A DNA stretch of 64,000 nt from Cohnella panacarvi Gsoil 349 (GCF_000515335.1 NZ_KI911563.1:1814056-1878055); one strand, 5' to 3'. Positions 25,984-35,283 are shown, counted from the first letter of the stretch. Made by a program: numbers and translations. The notes: generated by a model from the letters alone, not told the origin.

Positions 25984-28067
25984 AGCTTGAATCCCTCCTC
26001 TTGAACTCGTTCCAACACTTCAAGAAGCTTCTTACTTTGTGCTGGAGTAGGTATTTTTAGTGGTATCTGGCAAGCAATTCTTAGTGCGGTACTTTCATCG
26101 GGTGTAATCATGCGCCTACTCATCGCAAACTTCATGACCACATTCCATTGATCCGGAGTTATCTCTGTGCAGACTTTTGTCTGCATTTCGACTCCTGACA
26201 TCATTCGCTGATCGGATTTTGCCTCGCGTTCAGCTGTTTTCTTTTCCTTTTTGTCGATGAGGCAGATATTGATCTCGGAGGGCAGATCGAAATAAATGGT
26301 ACTCACGCTTCTCCAACATTCTTCACGTTTGCACCACTGAGTTACGTTTTCCACTTTGCGACTCTGGTCGGTTAATTTGTTATAAACTAATTCAGAGAGG
26401 GATGTTAGCGCCAAAGCAACTGGAGGTGGAACAGATTGCCGTACCCACATGCTTGCCAAGTCTAAGTCCATACCGATATATTGTGCCGCTATTAGTTTAT
26501 GTATTAGAGCGATAGTATAAGTTACAATGTTAGCACGATAACTTTGGGTGTACCACGGTTGAAGTGATACCATCTTTTCAGTATACCTAAATAAGAGCAT
26601 TAGAGCAACGCTCTCTTGCCAGTATCTCTCATTGAAAACCAGTCCATTATCCGTCTCGGCCCATTCTTTATCAGTAGCTTCAGCGAAAGCAGCAAAGTTC
26701 GTTTGAGCCCCTCGACTCACGATATGAGGCAAGCATTTCCAAGAATTTCGGACTTTCGCAAGGTCAGTTTTTGTGATAAGTTGACTTTTGGGATTTTGTA
26801 ATAAGAATTTTTTCTTTTCACTCGGGGTCAAGCGCATTTGCTTTTGCAAATACTGTCCACGCGCTCTTTCATAGAACCACTTTGTATCAAACTGTGAGCC
26901 GCTTGTTGCACGTGCATAGAGTCTTTGCGAGAATTGCTCCATACGAACATGGAATGGGTGCGTGGAGAAGAAGTCGGCATCACTTACTTTGTTCTGACTA
27001 TTAGAAGAACGCGAAATATTCTGCATTAATTCTGTTGCTTCGTCGGCAAGAGAACGTTCAATAACTGTAAGTTTCATTTGGACAAAAATAGAACTGAGGT
27101 CTGCTTTGTCTTTATGGCGAGCACTAGAAAGCGAAGCTGTTGTTTGACCGCCGTTAATAATCTGAAAATCAGTTGCACCTACGAGGAAGATACCATGTGA
27201 AGTGACTTCAGTTTTTATACTCATTGCCGTTGCAGCTATTCCATTATTATAAGCAAAGAAACGCTCTGGGCATTGCAGAATAGTCGTTCTTATTTTCTTA
27301 TTCACAGCAACTTTCGTAGATAAAAACGAACGGACATTCCCTTCAAGCAGTGAACTGCCATAGCGATCATAGATATTAGCGAGAAGAACGCCTGGAATAA
27401 TGCACAGATAACTTTTGAAGTCATCTGTCGTGGTGTCACTGGCTTCGATGCAAGGGATACCTTTTGCAGTATACTCCTCGAAGTCAATTTCTATAATTGA
27501 ACGCCCAACATCCGAACCACAGACCTTGAAAAGCCGCTCTATATCCCATATTTGACACTCAGCAGGTACTCCGTCGATCTCTGTTATATCCAGCGTTTTA
27601 ATTACAGAACTCATGCTTGAAGTTGTGAATATTAGAAGCTGATATTTTCTTGTAATTGTTCTTTTTTCGCGCAACAAGTCCACCAAGTCTGAGCAGGCTC
27701 TGCTCATTTCAATTTCTCTGTGGAGTGAGCTGTTTAATGATTGATCAACAAAATATACGAGACGCTCTTGTAACTGTGTTGCTTGTGTACGTGTGATAAC
27801 ATTTTCGCTATCTGAAGAATCGAAGTCAGCTATCACTAGTGTCATTGTCTTATCAAATTCATCAAATGCATATCCATCAACACGGAGTTTCCGATTACGT
27901 TTACCTGTTCCTTCAAAATATGAAGCAGTGAAATCTAGTAAGACTTCTGCGCCTTGTAAATATTCTGAGAAACTACTGACAAAAGAGGCACAAGAACCCT
28001 CGCCAGTAGCCGCGGCTTCGGCTCTGACGTTTTCCATAAAATCTTTTCTGAATTCTTGTGCATCCAT
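25980..28067 (-). CDS. AIPR-family protein (abortive infection, phage resistance type)
   Basis: A protein of about 695 residues. FFAYNNGIAATA near residue 270 and FQIINGGQTTASLSSA near 310 are the hallmark AIPR (PF10592) blocks, the family of abortive-infection phage-resistance proteins. The N-terminal 200 residues carry a possible nuclease-like beta core (YAFDEFDKTMTLVIADFD), but no full catalytic set is certain. The start is uncertain: the ATG at 28067 has AAAGGA eight bases upstream; an ATG at 28088 is also in frame and would overlap the preceding gene. It lies between the PD-(D/E)XK gene and the methylase gene, both within a few bases, so all are one transcript. Confidence 0.85.
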   Translation of the reverse strand: MDAQEFRKDFMENVRAEAAATGEGSCASFVSSFSEYLQGAEVLLDFTASYFEGTGKRNRKLRVDGYAFDEFDKTMTLVIADFDSSDSENVITRTQATQLQERLVYFVDQSLNSSLHREIEMSRACSDLVDLLREKRTITRKYQLLIFTTSSMSSVIKTLDITEIDGVPAECQIWDIERLFKVCGSDVGRSIIEIDFEEYTAKGIPCIEASDTTTDDFKSYLCIIPGVLLANIYDRYGSSLLEGNVRSFLSTKVAVNKKIRTTILQCPERFFAYNNGIAATAMSIKTEVTSHGIFLVGATDFQIINGGQTTASLSSARHKDKADLSSIFVQMKLTVIERSLADEATELMQNISRSSNSQNKVSDADFFSTHPFHVRMEQFSQRLYARATSGSQFDTKWFYERARGQYLQKQMRLTPSEKKKFLLQNPKSQLITKTDLAKVRNSWKCLPHIVSRGAQTNFAAFAEATDKEWAETDNGLVFNERYWQESVALMLLFRYTEKMVSLQPWYTQSYRANIVTYTIALIHKLIAAQYIGMDLDLASMWVRQSVPPPVALALTSLSELVYNKLTDQSRKVENVTQWCKREECWRSVSTIYFDLPSEINICLIDKKEKKTAEREAKSDQRMMSGVEMQTKVCTEITPDQWNVVMKFAMSRRMITPDESTALRIACQIPLKIPTPAQSKKLLEVLERVQEEGFKL

Positions 28068-28072
28068 CCATG

Positions 28073-29014
28073 TCATCCTTTCTGCCATTCCTGTAATGAT
28101 GGGAGGTTTAACTCGTAATGCAAAGAAACTATCTGGGCAGGGACAGTTTTTTTCGTAATTCGAGGAAATGTTACATTAACTGAGTAACATTGCGTACCAG
28201 AGTAGTAATATTTCTGTTCAGAATAGGCTTGGAGGTCAATGTAGCCATACGCAGCAAGTTTTGAGCGAAATATATCTAAAACATCAGAGTTACCAGAGAG
28301 CTGATCGCAGATTTGTTTAACAATATCATTCAACGAAAATGCGCCATTTTTTTCGGGAGCAGTTTTGTCAATACGCATAATCACAAGTTCGCCATAATCG
28401 TTACAATCCAGCTGTTCAAGTGATGAAATGGTAACGCTTGTTGCAGAGGCACCAACACTTTTTACTTCAAACCAGCTATCGGCATATGCGAAATCTTGGT
28501 CTGCACCATCCGCTCCTATCCACCCTTGCACAGTAGTAAGTGCTGAGTCCGAAGCATCAAGTCTGTCGGATAAAAATATTAATTCGCCGATCAATCCCTT
28601 TCGGCTATGCTCATCCATTAGACCGCTTTTCTGGGATTCAAGCAGCCGACTCCATTGCTTATAGCGACTTATCACAAGTGTCAGAGCTTCTTTCTTATTG
28701 GAAGCCGATTGCGAATGAGCAACAATATCACTACATAGGATTGCGAACACACTTTCTTGCTCATCACGAAGCAATTCGAAGGAAAGTGTCCACCAATTAT
28801 CTGATTCTCTGCGGCGGCGACTAACCGCCATGGACTTTGAAGATATAACATCTCCGATTTCAATGTCGCTGACTAAGAGTAAGGTTTTCTGACTTATTGA
28901 CTGAAACCCAATGTGCCATTCCAATGGATGTTTTATATCCACCTGTAAAAAGCCACCATCGCGATATTTAATACTATCCCATTGCCTTTGGAGGGATTCT
29001 GGTGTTATTGTCAT
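28073..29014 (-). CDS. PD-(D/E)XK motif protein (DUF4420-like nuclease)
   Basis: A 313-residue protein of the DUF4420 / PD-(D/E)XK type. The putative active site is Glu144 in GLIGELIFL, Asp174 in GADQDF and Glu183-x-Lys185 in WFEVKSVG, the usual E...D...ExK array of restriction-type nucleases. N-terminal residues 1-120 are beta-rich and may contact partner proteins or DNA. GGAGGAG stands eight bases before the ATG, which overlaps the Z1 gene's stop by four bases. It is the most likely DNA-cutting subunit of the operon (inference), with the Z1 protein and the GHKL ATPase giving energy and control. Confidence 0.85.
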   Translation of the reverse strand: MTITPESLQRQWDSIKYRDGGFLQVDIKHPLEWHIGFQSISQKTLLLVSDIEIGDVISSKSMAVSRRRRESDNWWTLSFELLRDEQESVFAILCSDIVAHSQSASNKKEALTLVISRYKQWSRLLESQKSGLMDEHSRKGLIGELIFLSDRLDASDSALTTVQGWIGADGADQDFAYADSWFEVKSVGASATSVTISSLEQLDCNDYGELVIMRIDKTAPEKNGAFSLNDIVKQICDQLSGNSDVLDIFRSKLAAYGYIDLQAYSEQKYYYSGTQCYSVNVTFPRITKKTVPAQIVSLHYELNLPSLQEWQKG

Positions 29015-31785
29015 TCGTCATTCTCCTCCTCTGTGTTATAGTAACTACGGAGTTCAACCAGATTCACCATATAGTATACTATTTTTTCTTCGCCATTATC
29101 TGGAATCCCGATGCCCAAGGCAAAGAGGTAGTCTGGCACATTCACCCCTGCATCAATCTGGCTACGAAGATTGCCTTTGTCATCTGTCCCAACTTTGTCG
29201 ACAGCAACAATATGTAACACTAAAATCGGCGGGCGATCTATCTCAAGGTATGCCTTATCGGGAATATGCTTAGCACCACTTGAATTCTTGGCAACAAATT
29301 TAGCGTGCGCCGCCCTACGTTGCTCTTCGGATAGTCCTATTTTAGCAGCTCCTCCAGCACCGACACGGACTTTTGTGCCGCTTATGCTTATTTGTCCACT
29401 CGTGGCTTTGACAGCACGTTTTTCTGTATTGATTTGCAGCACTTCATCGCCGCAAATCAATCCATCGAATATATCCCCTTCGCCTTCTGCTATGAAAACA
29501 TCCCAAAAGCCCATATTCTCATTGTCCCTGATGAAGTCAGCTAGTGCCGCGCCTTGAAAATCCAAATGCCAAAGATGTGTCCTAAAATCACGGAGAAGCT
29601 GCTCAATCTCATTCTTAGTGATACCCGACCAAAAATAACGCGAATCACCTCTAAATACACGTTGCCCAATCGTAGGCAATTTGTTTACAAACTCTTTGAA
29701 GGTCTCTTCGTTAGATTTCAAAATACTAGCATCAGTTCTTAACCGAGGCGTTTCAAGCAGACGCCCTGAAACGGTAATTGGACGACTCACGTGGGTTGCC
29801 AACCGCATCTTGTTTCTTGCCGTTACAATCAAAGATGCGGGATCTTGCCGGACTTTAAGACCAAAGTCCATTGGTGTTAAATTGTCATGCTTCATTCGAG
29901 CAATTTCGAGTTTTAGTTCCTCGGCAGCTGCCGTAATATATCCGTACCAATCTATTGCTTCAACGCTAATCCAAATTTTGAACAAGTCTCCATAATCGGG
30001 ACGGTAACCAAACCATCGTCCCATTTGCAAAAGCGTATCATACATCAAAGATTTGCGGTAAAAATAGCTGACACACAAACCCTCGAGAGTCAGCCCCCTA
30101 GAGAGGCTGTTACCGCCGACTGCAATCACTCGTAGACCATCATCTTTGTGGTTAAAATAATCCAGACTGGTGGCTCCACTTTTTTGGTTAACGGCACGGA
30201 CATCTATAGGAGCCACAGCTTTAAAAAGATATTTTGTAAGGAATTGATGCCATGTCATCGGATTAGCGGGTTCTCCCGTTTTTTCGCTAAGAGAATGTCT
30301 CTCCCACACAGCCTTAAGATAAGCGATGCCGGGGATTTGGCTACTTTCGGACTCGGAAAGCGTTGCATAGCATTGTAGGTCAGAACGCATTTGGATAACC
30401 CATTCGTTTGCTAGGTCGCGGATTTGATTTTGCACATCCGTGAAACGGCTTACATGAATCATCATAGAACGGTGTTCTTTATGATGTCCACGAACATCAC
30501 GGATTCCGTTAACAAGCAAAAAATACGCCATCGCCTCTTTCATGCTTGGCGGCAATTCAGTGACGGCCAAATATTTGTTATGGTCGAACGAAAAAAACGC
30601 ATCCATCTCATCCTGATAGAGTGGTTCAAGGACATTTGAATATTTTTTGGTTTTCTCTTCATCGTCGCCAAAAATATTTTCTGCTCCAATGTAGTTGGTC
30701 GGCGGAGAGAGTAAGTAAATAAAATCTCTTGGAAAGAGATCTTGGCCTTGCATGTCTGTTTCTGTATCTGGGTTAATAAAGATGTTTGCATATGGTGTAG
30801 CCGTAATTCCAAGATAGGATGCTTGATGAAAAAGTTTCAGCAAACGACGTACAGCATCATTGATTGCAGTTGGATCTTTCTCCTCATCATTAGTGTTAAC
30901 CGAAGCATTATCAGCCTCATCATCAATCACTAACATAGGCAAATTTATAACACCATTTTCATCTACATTATTTGTTTTCAACCAGCTGATAAGATTGTTT
31001 AGGATGCTCTTGTTTTTCTTTATAACAAATACAACTGTTGTATTCACGCTGTGAAGCGATAAATTCAAGGCTTTCAGAATATTTTTATCAAAATCCTTTA
31101 TTACGGAAGTAAATGACTCGATACGGTTATCCTGACCATATTTACCAACACCAACAGGTACATTCTCGATTACACGTTTCGGATCGAGAAGATACTCACT
31201 CTTTCTACCAGAAAATTCCGCATCAAGCCTTCCTTGAGTTTGCTGACGCAGATTTTCCTGCATACCAGCAAGGACAATAATTACTCGATAACCTGTGTCA
31301 GCAGCCTTGTTACAAATGGCAGTGTAGTTGGCTGTTTTTCCAGATTGCACATCGCCTAAAACTAGACCACGTCTCTGAAAAGCAACACTACTTTCTGGAT
31401 CGCCAAGCAAATCAACAATTTCATCCGAAACACGATCTAGGTTACCAGTAACACGAGGATTCCAATGTTTTATCTCCTCAAGATACTTCTTGTATCTTTT
31501 CCAAAAAAAGAAATCCTTCTTGGCACGTCGAGCAGGTAGCCACGATTGATGTGGTTGCTTGTCCTTAATTACAATTCCTATTTCCATTTTAACAACAATG
31601 TTTGCTCTGAGTTTACGCTTAATGTTTGAAAAATCTTCATCCGTGACAGGAAACATCGGCTGGAGCAAATTTCTTATTTCAGTCGCCTTTCTTTCAAACT
31701 CCTCATCAGTAGGGCGTACCTCTGAAAATTCTGTGTTCATCATTGAAGATATCATGCCTTCTAATTGCTCTACATTAGTTGCCAT
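29011..31785 (-). CDS. Z1-domain superfamily 2 helicase-like protein
   Basis: A 924-residue ATPase/helicase. Walker A is GDVQSGKT (residues 144-151), motif II is VIDDEADNASV, motif III is LGITATPYANIF, and the late motifs are VGGNSLSRGLTLEGL and QMGRWFGYRPDYGDLFKIW; the last block is diagnostic for the Z1 domain (PF10593). Z1 proteins are found next to restriction-type nucleases and GHKL ATPases. AGGAGGTG precedes the ATG at 31785 by eight bases, so I prefer it to the in-frame ATG 30 bases upstream. The gene overlaps the GHKL gene by 11 bases and the nuclease gene by four, so expression is tightly coupled. Translocation on DNA is inferred. Confidence 0.9.
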   Translation of the reverse strand: MATNVEQLEGMISSMMNTEFSEVRPTDEEFERKATEIRNLLQPMFPVTDEDFSNIKRKLRANIVVKMEIGIVIKDKQPHQSWLPARRAKKDFFFWKRYKKYLEEIKHWNPRVTGNLDRVSDEIVDLLGDPESSVAFQRRGLVLGDVQSGKTANYTAICNKAADTGYRVIIVLAGMQENLRQQTQGRLDAEFSGRKSEYLLDPKRVIENVPVGVGKYGQDNRIESFTSVIKDFDKNILKALNLSLHSVNTTVVFVIKKNKSILNNLISWLKTNNVDENGVINLPMLVIDDEADNASVNTNDEEKDPTAINDAVRRLLKLFHQASYLGITATPYANIFINPDTETDMQGQDLFPRDFIYLLSPPTNYIGAENIFGDDEEKTKKYSNVLEPLYQDEMDAFFSFDHNKYLAVTELPPSMKEAMAYFLLVNGIRDVRGHHKEHRSMMIHVSRFTDVQNQIRDLANEWVIQMRSDLQCYATLSESESSQIPGIAYLKAVWERHSLSEKTGEPANPMTWHQFLTKYLFKAVAPIDVRAVNQKSGATSLDYFNHKDDGLRVIAVGGNSLSRGLTLEGLCVSYFYRKSLMYDTLLQMGRWFGYRPDYGDLFKIWISVEAIDWYGYITAAAEELKLEIARMKHDNLTPMDFGLKVRQDPASLIVTARNKMRLATHVSRPITVSGRLLETPRLRTDASILKSNEETFKEFVNKLPTIGQRVFRGDSRYFWSGITKNEIEQLLRDFRTHLWHLDFQGAALADFIRDNENMGFWDVFIAEGEGDIFDGLICGDEVLQINTEKRAVKATSGQISISGTKVRVGAGGAAKIGLSEEQRRAAHAKFVAKNSSGAKHIPDKAYLEIDRPPILVLHIVAVDKVGTDDKGNLRSQIDAGVNVPDYLFALGIGIPDNGEEKIVYYMVNLVELRSYYNTEEENDE

Positions 31786-33247
31786 GTGAGACACCTCCTG
31801 TTTTGTATCGTTCAATAATTTTTGGGTAATCGATAAATGGATCGGATACCGAAAGCCGCTCCAGTAATTCCATTCGCATTACGGCGGTTGGCATTTGATC
31901 TAGCAGTAACTTTAGAGTTGCTTCAACATCATGTGTAGTAGTTTCTGTGTCATTTTCGATTGGCTTATCCGAGTTCAAATCTATATATAGCTGATTTAAA
32001 GGGAGTTGCGATTCAATCGCCTTTAACAATGTTTCAAGGTTTCGACGAACCTGTGGTGGTGCGTCTAAGAACATTTCAACCATTGGATGGTCTCGATTGA
32101 TGTTATAATAAAAACCGCCTTGTTTACCTTTAAATCTTTGCCAGACATGAACGACAGAATCGTTTGTTTCTTTTTTACCACGGAAAGTCCAAGTTTGTTT
32201 GCTTCGCTCAGCTAAACGCTCGACAATCGATTCCAAGTTAATACGCACAACTTCTGGTGGAACGGCCGTGGATTTCTTAATATCTAACGTCCAAAGACCA
32301 TCAAGTTCATTAGGAATATCCACTTGAATGCGAGCCAGCTTTGAAAGTTCCCCTTGGCGCATCATGCGAAACCAAGTGCCCCCTAAAAGCAGCCGCTTAT
32401 TACGATATATATAGAAACCTTGACTTTTACGTAGCCCCTCTTTTCCGCCGAGAGCATTTATTTCATCAGAGGATAGAGCTGATACATGCGGAAGTATGAA
32501 AGGGCGAACAACAACCTTTGCGTCCTCAATATATAACACTTCATCTGCCATAACTTGCGAATTTCGCTTCGTAAGAAAAGGATCAGCCGGTTCGACAAGA
32601 AGAGCATTCATATTTATGCGTAATTTCTTTAGCCCCGCTTCACCGCTTATGTAACGGTGAAAAACCAATGATAGATGATCTCGTACATCAGACATCTTTT
32701 TGCTCATTGAGCGATCAAAGTTGACTTCGCCTACTTTTAACCTATCAAGATTTTGCCAAACAACGAGTGTGCCAGACTGAAGTTTATTTAATTCCTCAAT
32801 GCGCGGAACATTGGACATTTCTTCTTCTGTTTCAAGCACCAATAAAGACCATTCTTCTGTTTCTGTAACATAGTCGATATCCCAACGGCATGCCTCAACT
32901 CGGTTGTCCTGTTTGCTAACCACAGTTAAAGTACGACATTGCGAAAGAGATGCTGTTTTTAAACCCAGTCCAAACCGTCCCAAGTCATTTGCATCGCGGT
33001 TATCATTAGGGTTTTGGCTCCCATACCTCATCGCGGTCTCAAGCTGTGTCGAGTTCATGCCATTTCCGTTGTCTAATATTGCTATGTAAGAGTCATATAT
33101 AGGAAAGAAAAAGATATCAACACATGATGCCAATGCCGTTATACTATTGTCGATGATATCGGCGACTGCTGCTTCTAATGTATACCCGATGGCACGGGTC
33201 GATTCTATAAGCGTCGGTGCGTGCGGTGGCAACGAGACTGTTTTCAT
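31775..33247 (-). CDS. GHKL (MutL/MORC-type) ATPase
   Basis: A 490-residue protein. The GHKL ATP site is complete: EAAVADIIDNSITA (residues 25-38), ILDNGNGM (57-64) and GRFGLGLKTAS (90-100). The part after residue 160 resembles the MutL/MORC transducer region, and the C-terminal 130 residues are helical. It lacks the dimeric histidine-phosphotransfer part of sensor kinases. GHKL ATPases of this type act as DNA-bound clamps. It opens the defence operon; GGAG lies seven bases before the ATG at 33247, whereas an upstream ATG at 33316 has no site and would place two repeat copies inside the coding region. The same gene set was predicted before, by comparative genomics of MORC-like ATPases, as a restriction-modification-like system. 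Confidence 0.88.
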   Translation of the reverse strand: MKTVSLPPHAPTLIESTRAIGYTLEAAVADIIDNSITALASCVDIFFFPIYDSYIAILDNGNGMNSTQLETAMRYGSQNPNDNRDANDLGRFGLGLKTASLSQCRTLTVVSKQDNRVEACRWDIDYVTETEEWSLLVLETEEEMSNVPRIEELNKLQSGTLVVWQNLDRLKVGEVNFDRSMSKKMSDVRDHLSLVFHRYISGEAGLKKLRINMNALLVEPADPFLTKRNSQVMADEVLYIEDAKVVVRPFILPHVSALSSDEINALGGKEGLRKSQGFYIYRNKRLLLGGTWFRMMRQGELSKLARIQVDIPNELDGLWTLDIKKSTAVPPEVVRINLESIVERLAERSKQTWTFRGKKETNDSVVHVWQRFKGKQGGFYYNINRDHPMVEMFLDAPPQVRRNLETLLKAIESQLPLNQLYIDLNSDKPIENDTETTTHDVEATLKLLLDQMPTAVMRMELLERLSVSDPFIDYPKIIERYKTGGVSHGN

Positions 33248-33260
33248 ATATTGACTCCAT

Positions 33261-33321
33261 TTTTTGTATTTCAAAGAATAATCAGTCGATGCGATTATGA
33301 GTTTTTTGCATTTCAAAGAAT
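33261..33321. promoter_or_regulatory. Two 19-bp direct repeats ahead of the GHKL gene
   Basis: TTTTTGTATTTCAAAGAAT (33261-33279) and TTTTTGCATTTCAAAGAAT (33303-33321) differ at one base and lie 42 bp apart, four helical turns. They begin 13 bp upstream of the chosen GHKL start. Such a pair suits binding of a regulator on one face of the DNA. No controller gene is in the operon itself. Confidence 0.45.
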
Positions 33322-33676
33322 CATTTATTGGAATATACTTCTATACGCTGATCGGGAAGTCCTTTATTTCGACGACATTCTCTGATTCCAGCATAGTATT
33401 TGTTGACGCTTGTGCTCGAACGAAACGATATTAGATAGCATTTTAGAAGGGGAGAACTCGCAAGTCCTGCATAATTGACTTACGAGCATCCCGAGAATAC
33501 TCATTGATCTGATTACATGCTTTAATTAATTCAAAAGTCTACCAACTAGTCCTTGCTTATCACGAATCAAACAGATCCCGATACACCATCTGCCCCCGAC
33601 TTGAGGAAGCATCTATGACTTTGCCATTCCCCGCCATCATGAGTGGACTGAATAGAAAGTTATAAATACAAATAAA

Positions 33677-33698
33677 AAAACGGCATCTCTGCCGTTTT
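33677..33698. terminator. Terminator behind the tRNA-like sequence
   Basis: A perfect 9-bp stem, AAAACGGCA / TGCCGTTTT, with a four-base loop. The minus strand continues with a T-rich run, so it fits termination of minus-strand transcription coming from the tRNA-like sequence or rlmD. Confidence 0.75.
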
Positions 33699-33712
33699 CT
33701 CGATAATTTTCT

Positions 33713-33777
33713 ATGGAGAATAGGGGGATCGAACCCCTGACCTCATCGCTGAAATGATGCGCTCTCCCAACTAAGCT
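33713..33777 (-). pseudogene. Decayed tRNA-like sequence
   Basis: On the minus strand, a D-arm (GCTT..GAGC), a perfect T-arm (AGGGGTTCGATCCCCCT) and a 3' acceptor strand ATTCTCC plus A are present and a terminator follows. The 5' acceptor strand does not pair (three of seven positions), and the anticodon arm is one base short, so the anticodon is ambiguous (TTC or TCA). CCA is not encoded. It looks like a tRNA whose 5' part was replaced by foreign sequence, which fits its place at the edge of the island. Confidence 0.55.
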
Positions 33778-33828
33778 AAGTAACTAAAAACTTTATCAAC
33801 AACTCCATTTAAGCGATACTGCCACATC

Positions 33829-35283
33829 TCAGCCATTACGAACCATCAATATTACGCACTCCACATGCCCCGTATGCGGGAACATATCCACCGGCTGAAC
33901 TTCCACCGTCCGATACCCGCCATCCTCGAGCAACCGTAGATCCCGCGCCAGCGTGGACGGATCGCAAGACACGTATACGATCCGCTCCGGCCGGAGCTCC
34001 AGCATCGTTCGAATCAGCGCCGGATCGCAGCCTTTGCGAGGCGGATCGACGACGATGACGTCTGGCGACACGCCGGCCGATTGCCACTTCGGCATCACGA
34101 CTTCGGCGGCGCCGACTTCGAATTCGGCGTTGCGGATATCGTTGAGCAGCGCGTTGCGGCGCGCGTCCTCGATCGCTTCGGGGACGATCTCGACGCCGTA
34201 CACGCGGCGCGCATACCGCGCCAAGAACAACGTAATCGTGCCGATGCCGCAGTACGCGTCGACCACCGTCTCATCGCCGCTAAGCGCCGCATAGCCGACA
34301 GCGGCTCGATACAGCTTCTCCGTCTGCTCCGGGTTCACTTGGAAGAACGAGCGCGGTGAGATCGCGAAACGAATGCCGCCGATCTCGTCGTAGATAACGT
34401 CCTCGCCCCACAGCGTACGGGTCACGTCGCCCATGACGACAGGCGTGGAGGCGGTGTTGACGTTCTGGCAGACGCTGACTAAACCCGGCACTTGCTCGCG
34501 GATCAGACCGATCCACACGTCGACGTGCGGGATGTCTAGGCCGTTCGTGACGAGGACGACCATGCGTTGGCCCGTTGCCCGTGCATGGCGTACGACTACA
34601 TGACGGAGCAGGCCGCGGCCAGTCGCACGATTGTACGCGGATATCCCCAGCTCTCGAGCGGTCGCCTTCACCGCGCGTACGAGAGACTCGTTCTCTTCTT
34701 GCGTAATCAGACAGGCATCCATATCCACGACGGCATTGCTGCCTTGCTCATAGAAGCCGCCGATCAGGCCCGCTTCGCCGTAGCCGATCGGAACCTGCGC
34801 CTTGTTGCGATAACGCCAAGGCTCGTCCATACCGATGACCGGATGCACGAGCACGCCCTCGCCGCCGGCTTCGGCCACCTTCAGCTTCCCGATCCGCTCC
34901 AAGCTGCTGACCACGTGCTGCCGCTTCCAGCGAAGCTGCGCCGCATAATCGAGATGCTGTAGCTGGCAGCCGCCGCACGCATCATAGATGGCGCATGGCG
35001 GCTGAGTCCGATCCTTGCTCGCCTTCTCCAGCCTCGCCAATCGGGCTCGCCCGAACGATTTCCCCACGTTAACCACTTCCGCCAGCACCCGCTCCTCGGG
35101 AAGCGCGCCACGAACAAAAAGGGTATAGCCCTCGTAGCGGCCTACCCCTTCTCCGTCATGCGTTAATCCGATGATATCGCACTGCACCTGCTGGCCGACC
35201 GTAACCGGTACTCCCGCAAGCGCAGCCGCAGCACCCGGCGACGGTCTCCCGCGCCCCTTAGACAATCCTTTCCGTCCGCTCAT
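33829..35283 (-). CDS. rlmD: 23S rRNA (uracil-5-)-methyltransferase, RlmD/RlmCD type
   Basis: A 484-residue RNA methylase. A basic N-terminus leads to a TRAM domain (about 30-88: CDIIGLTHDGEGVGRYEGYT-type), then Cys residues in CAIYDACGGCQLQH that bind a 4Fe-4S cluster in this family, then the SAM domain with VDAYCGIGTITLFLA, VVDPPRKGCDPALI and the catalytic Cys in YVSCDPSTLARD. The tail PHTGHVECVILM is conserved. It methylates U1939 and/or U747 of 23S rRNA in relatives. It overlaps dagK by four bases. Its 3' end lies at the edge of the AT-rich island, and three partial copies of the end occur 20 kb away, so it is the probable integration site; the gene itself is intact. Confidence 0.92.
   Translation of the reverse strand: MSGRKGLSKGRGRPSPGAAAALAGVPVTVGQQVQCDIIGLTHDGEGVGRYEGYTLFVRGALPEERVLAEVVNVGKSFGRARLARLEKASKDRTQPPCAIYDACGGCQLQHLDYAAQLRWKRQHVVSSLERIGKLKVAEAGGEGVLVHPVIGMDEPWRYRNKAQVPIGYGEAGLIGGFYEQGSNAVVDMDACLITQEENESLVRAVKATARELGISAYNRATGRGLLRHVVVRHARATGQRMVVLVTNGLDIPHVDVWIGLIREQVPGLVSVCQNVNTASTPVVMGDVTRTLWGEDVIYDEIGGIRFAISPRSFFQVNPEQTEKLYRAAVGYAALSGDETVVDAYCGIGTITLFLARYARRVYGVEIVPEAIEDARRNALLNDIRNAEFEVGAAEVVMPKWQSAGVSPDVIVVDPPRKGCDPALIRTMLELRPERIVYVSCDPSTLARDLRLLEDGGYRTVEVQPVDMFPHTGHVECVILMVRNG
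33854..33870. repeat. rlmD 3'-end attachment-site candidate (right edge of island)
   Basis: ACGCACTCCACATGCCC, within the last 45 bases of rlmD, has exact or partial copies at 12825, 13927 and 14212, all in the same orientation. Integrative elements that use the 3' end of rumA/rlmD-type genes are known in Firmicutes. Confidence 0.65.

Larger units (their letters stand above)
33248..33828. other. Gene-free stretch upstream of the defence operon
   Basis: No protein gene is seen in these 581 bp. They hold the presumed promoter region and two 19-bp direct repeats next to the GHKL gene, a bidirectional-looking terminator at 33677-33698, and a decayed tRNA-like sequence that ends beside the rlmD gene. 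Confidence 0.5.

Noticed and set aside
33713..33777. Functional tRNA gene
   Set aside because: The acceptor stem does not pair and the anticodon arm is one base short; listed as a relic instead.
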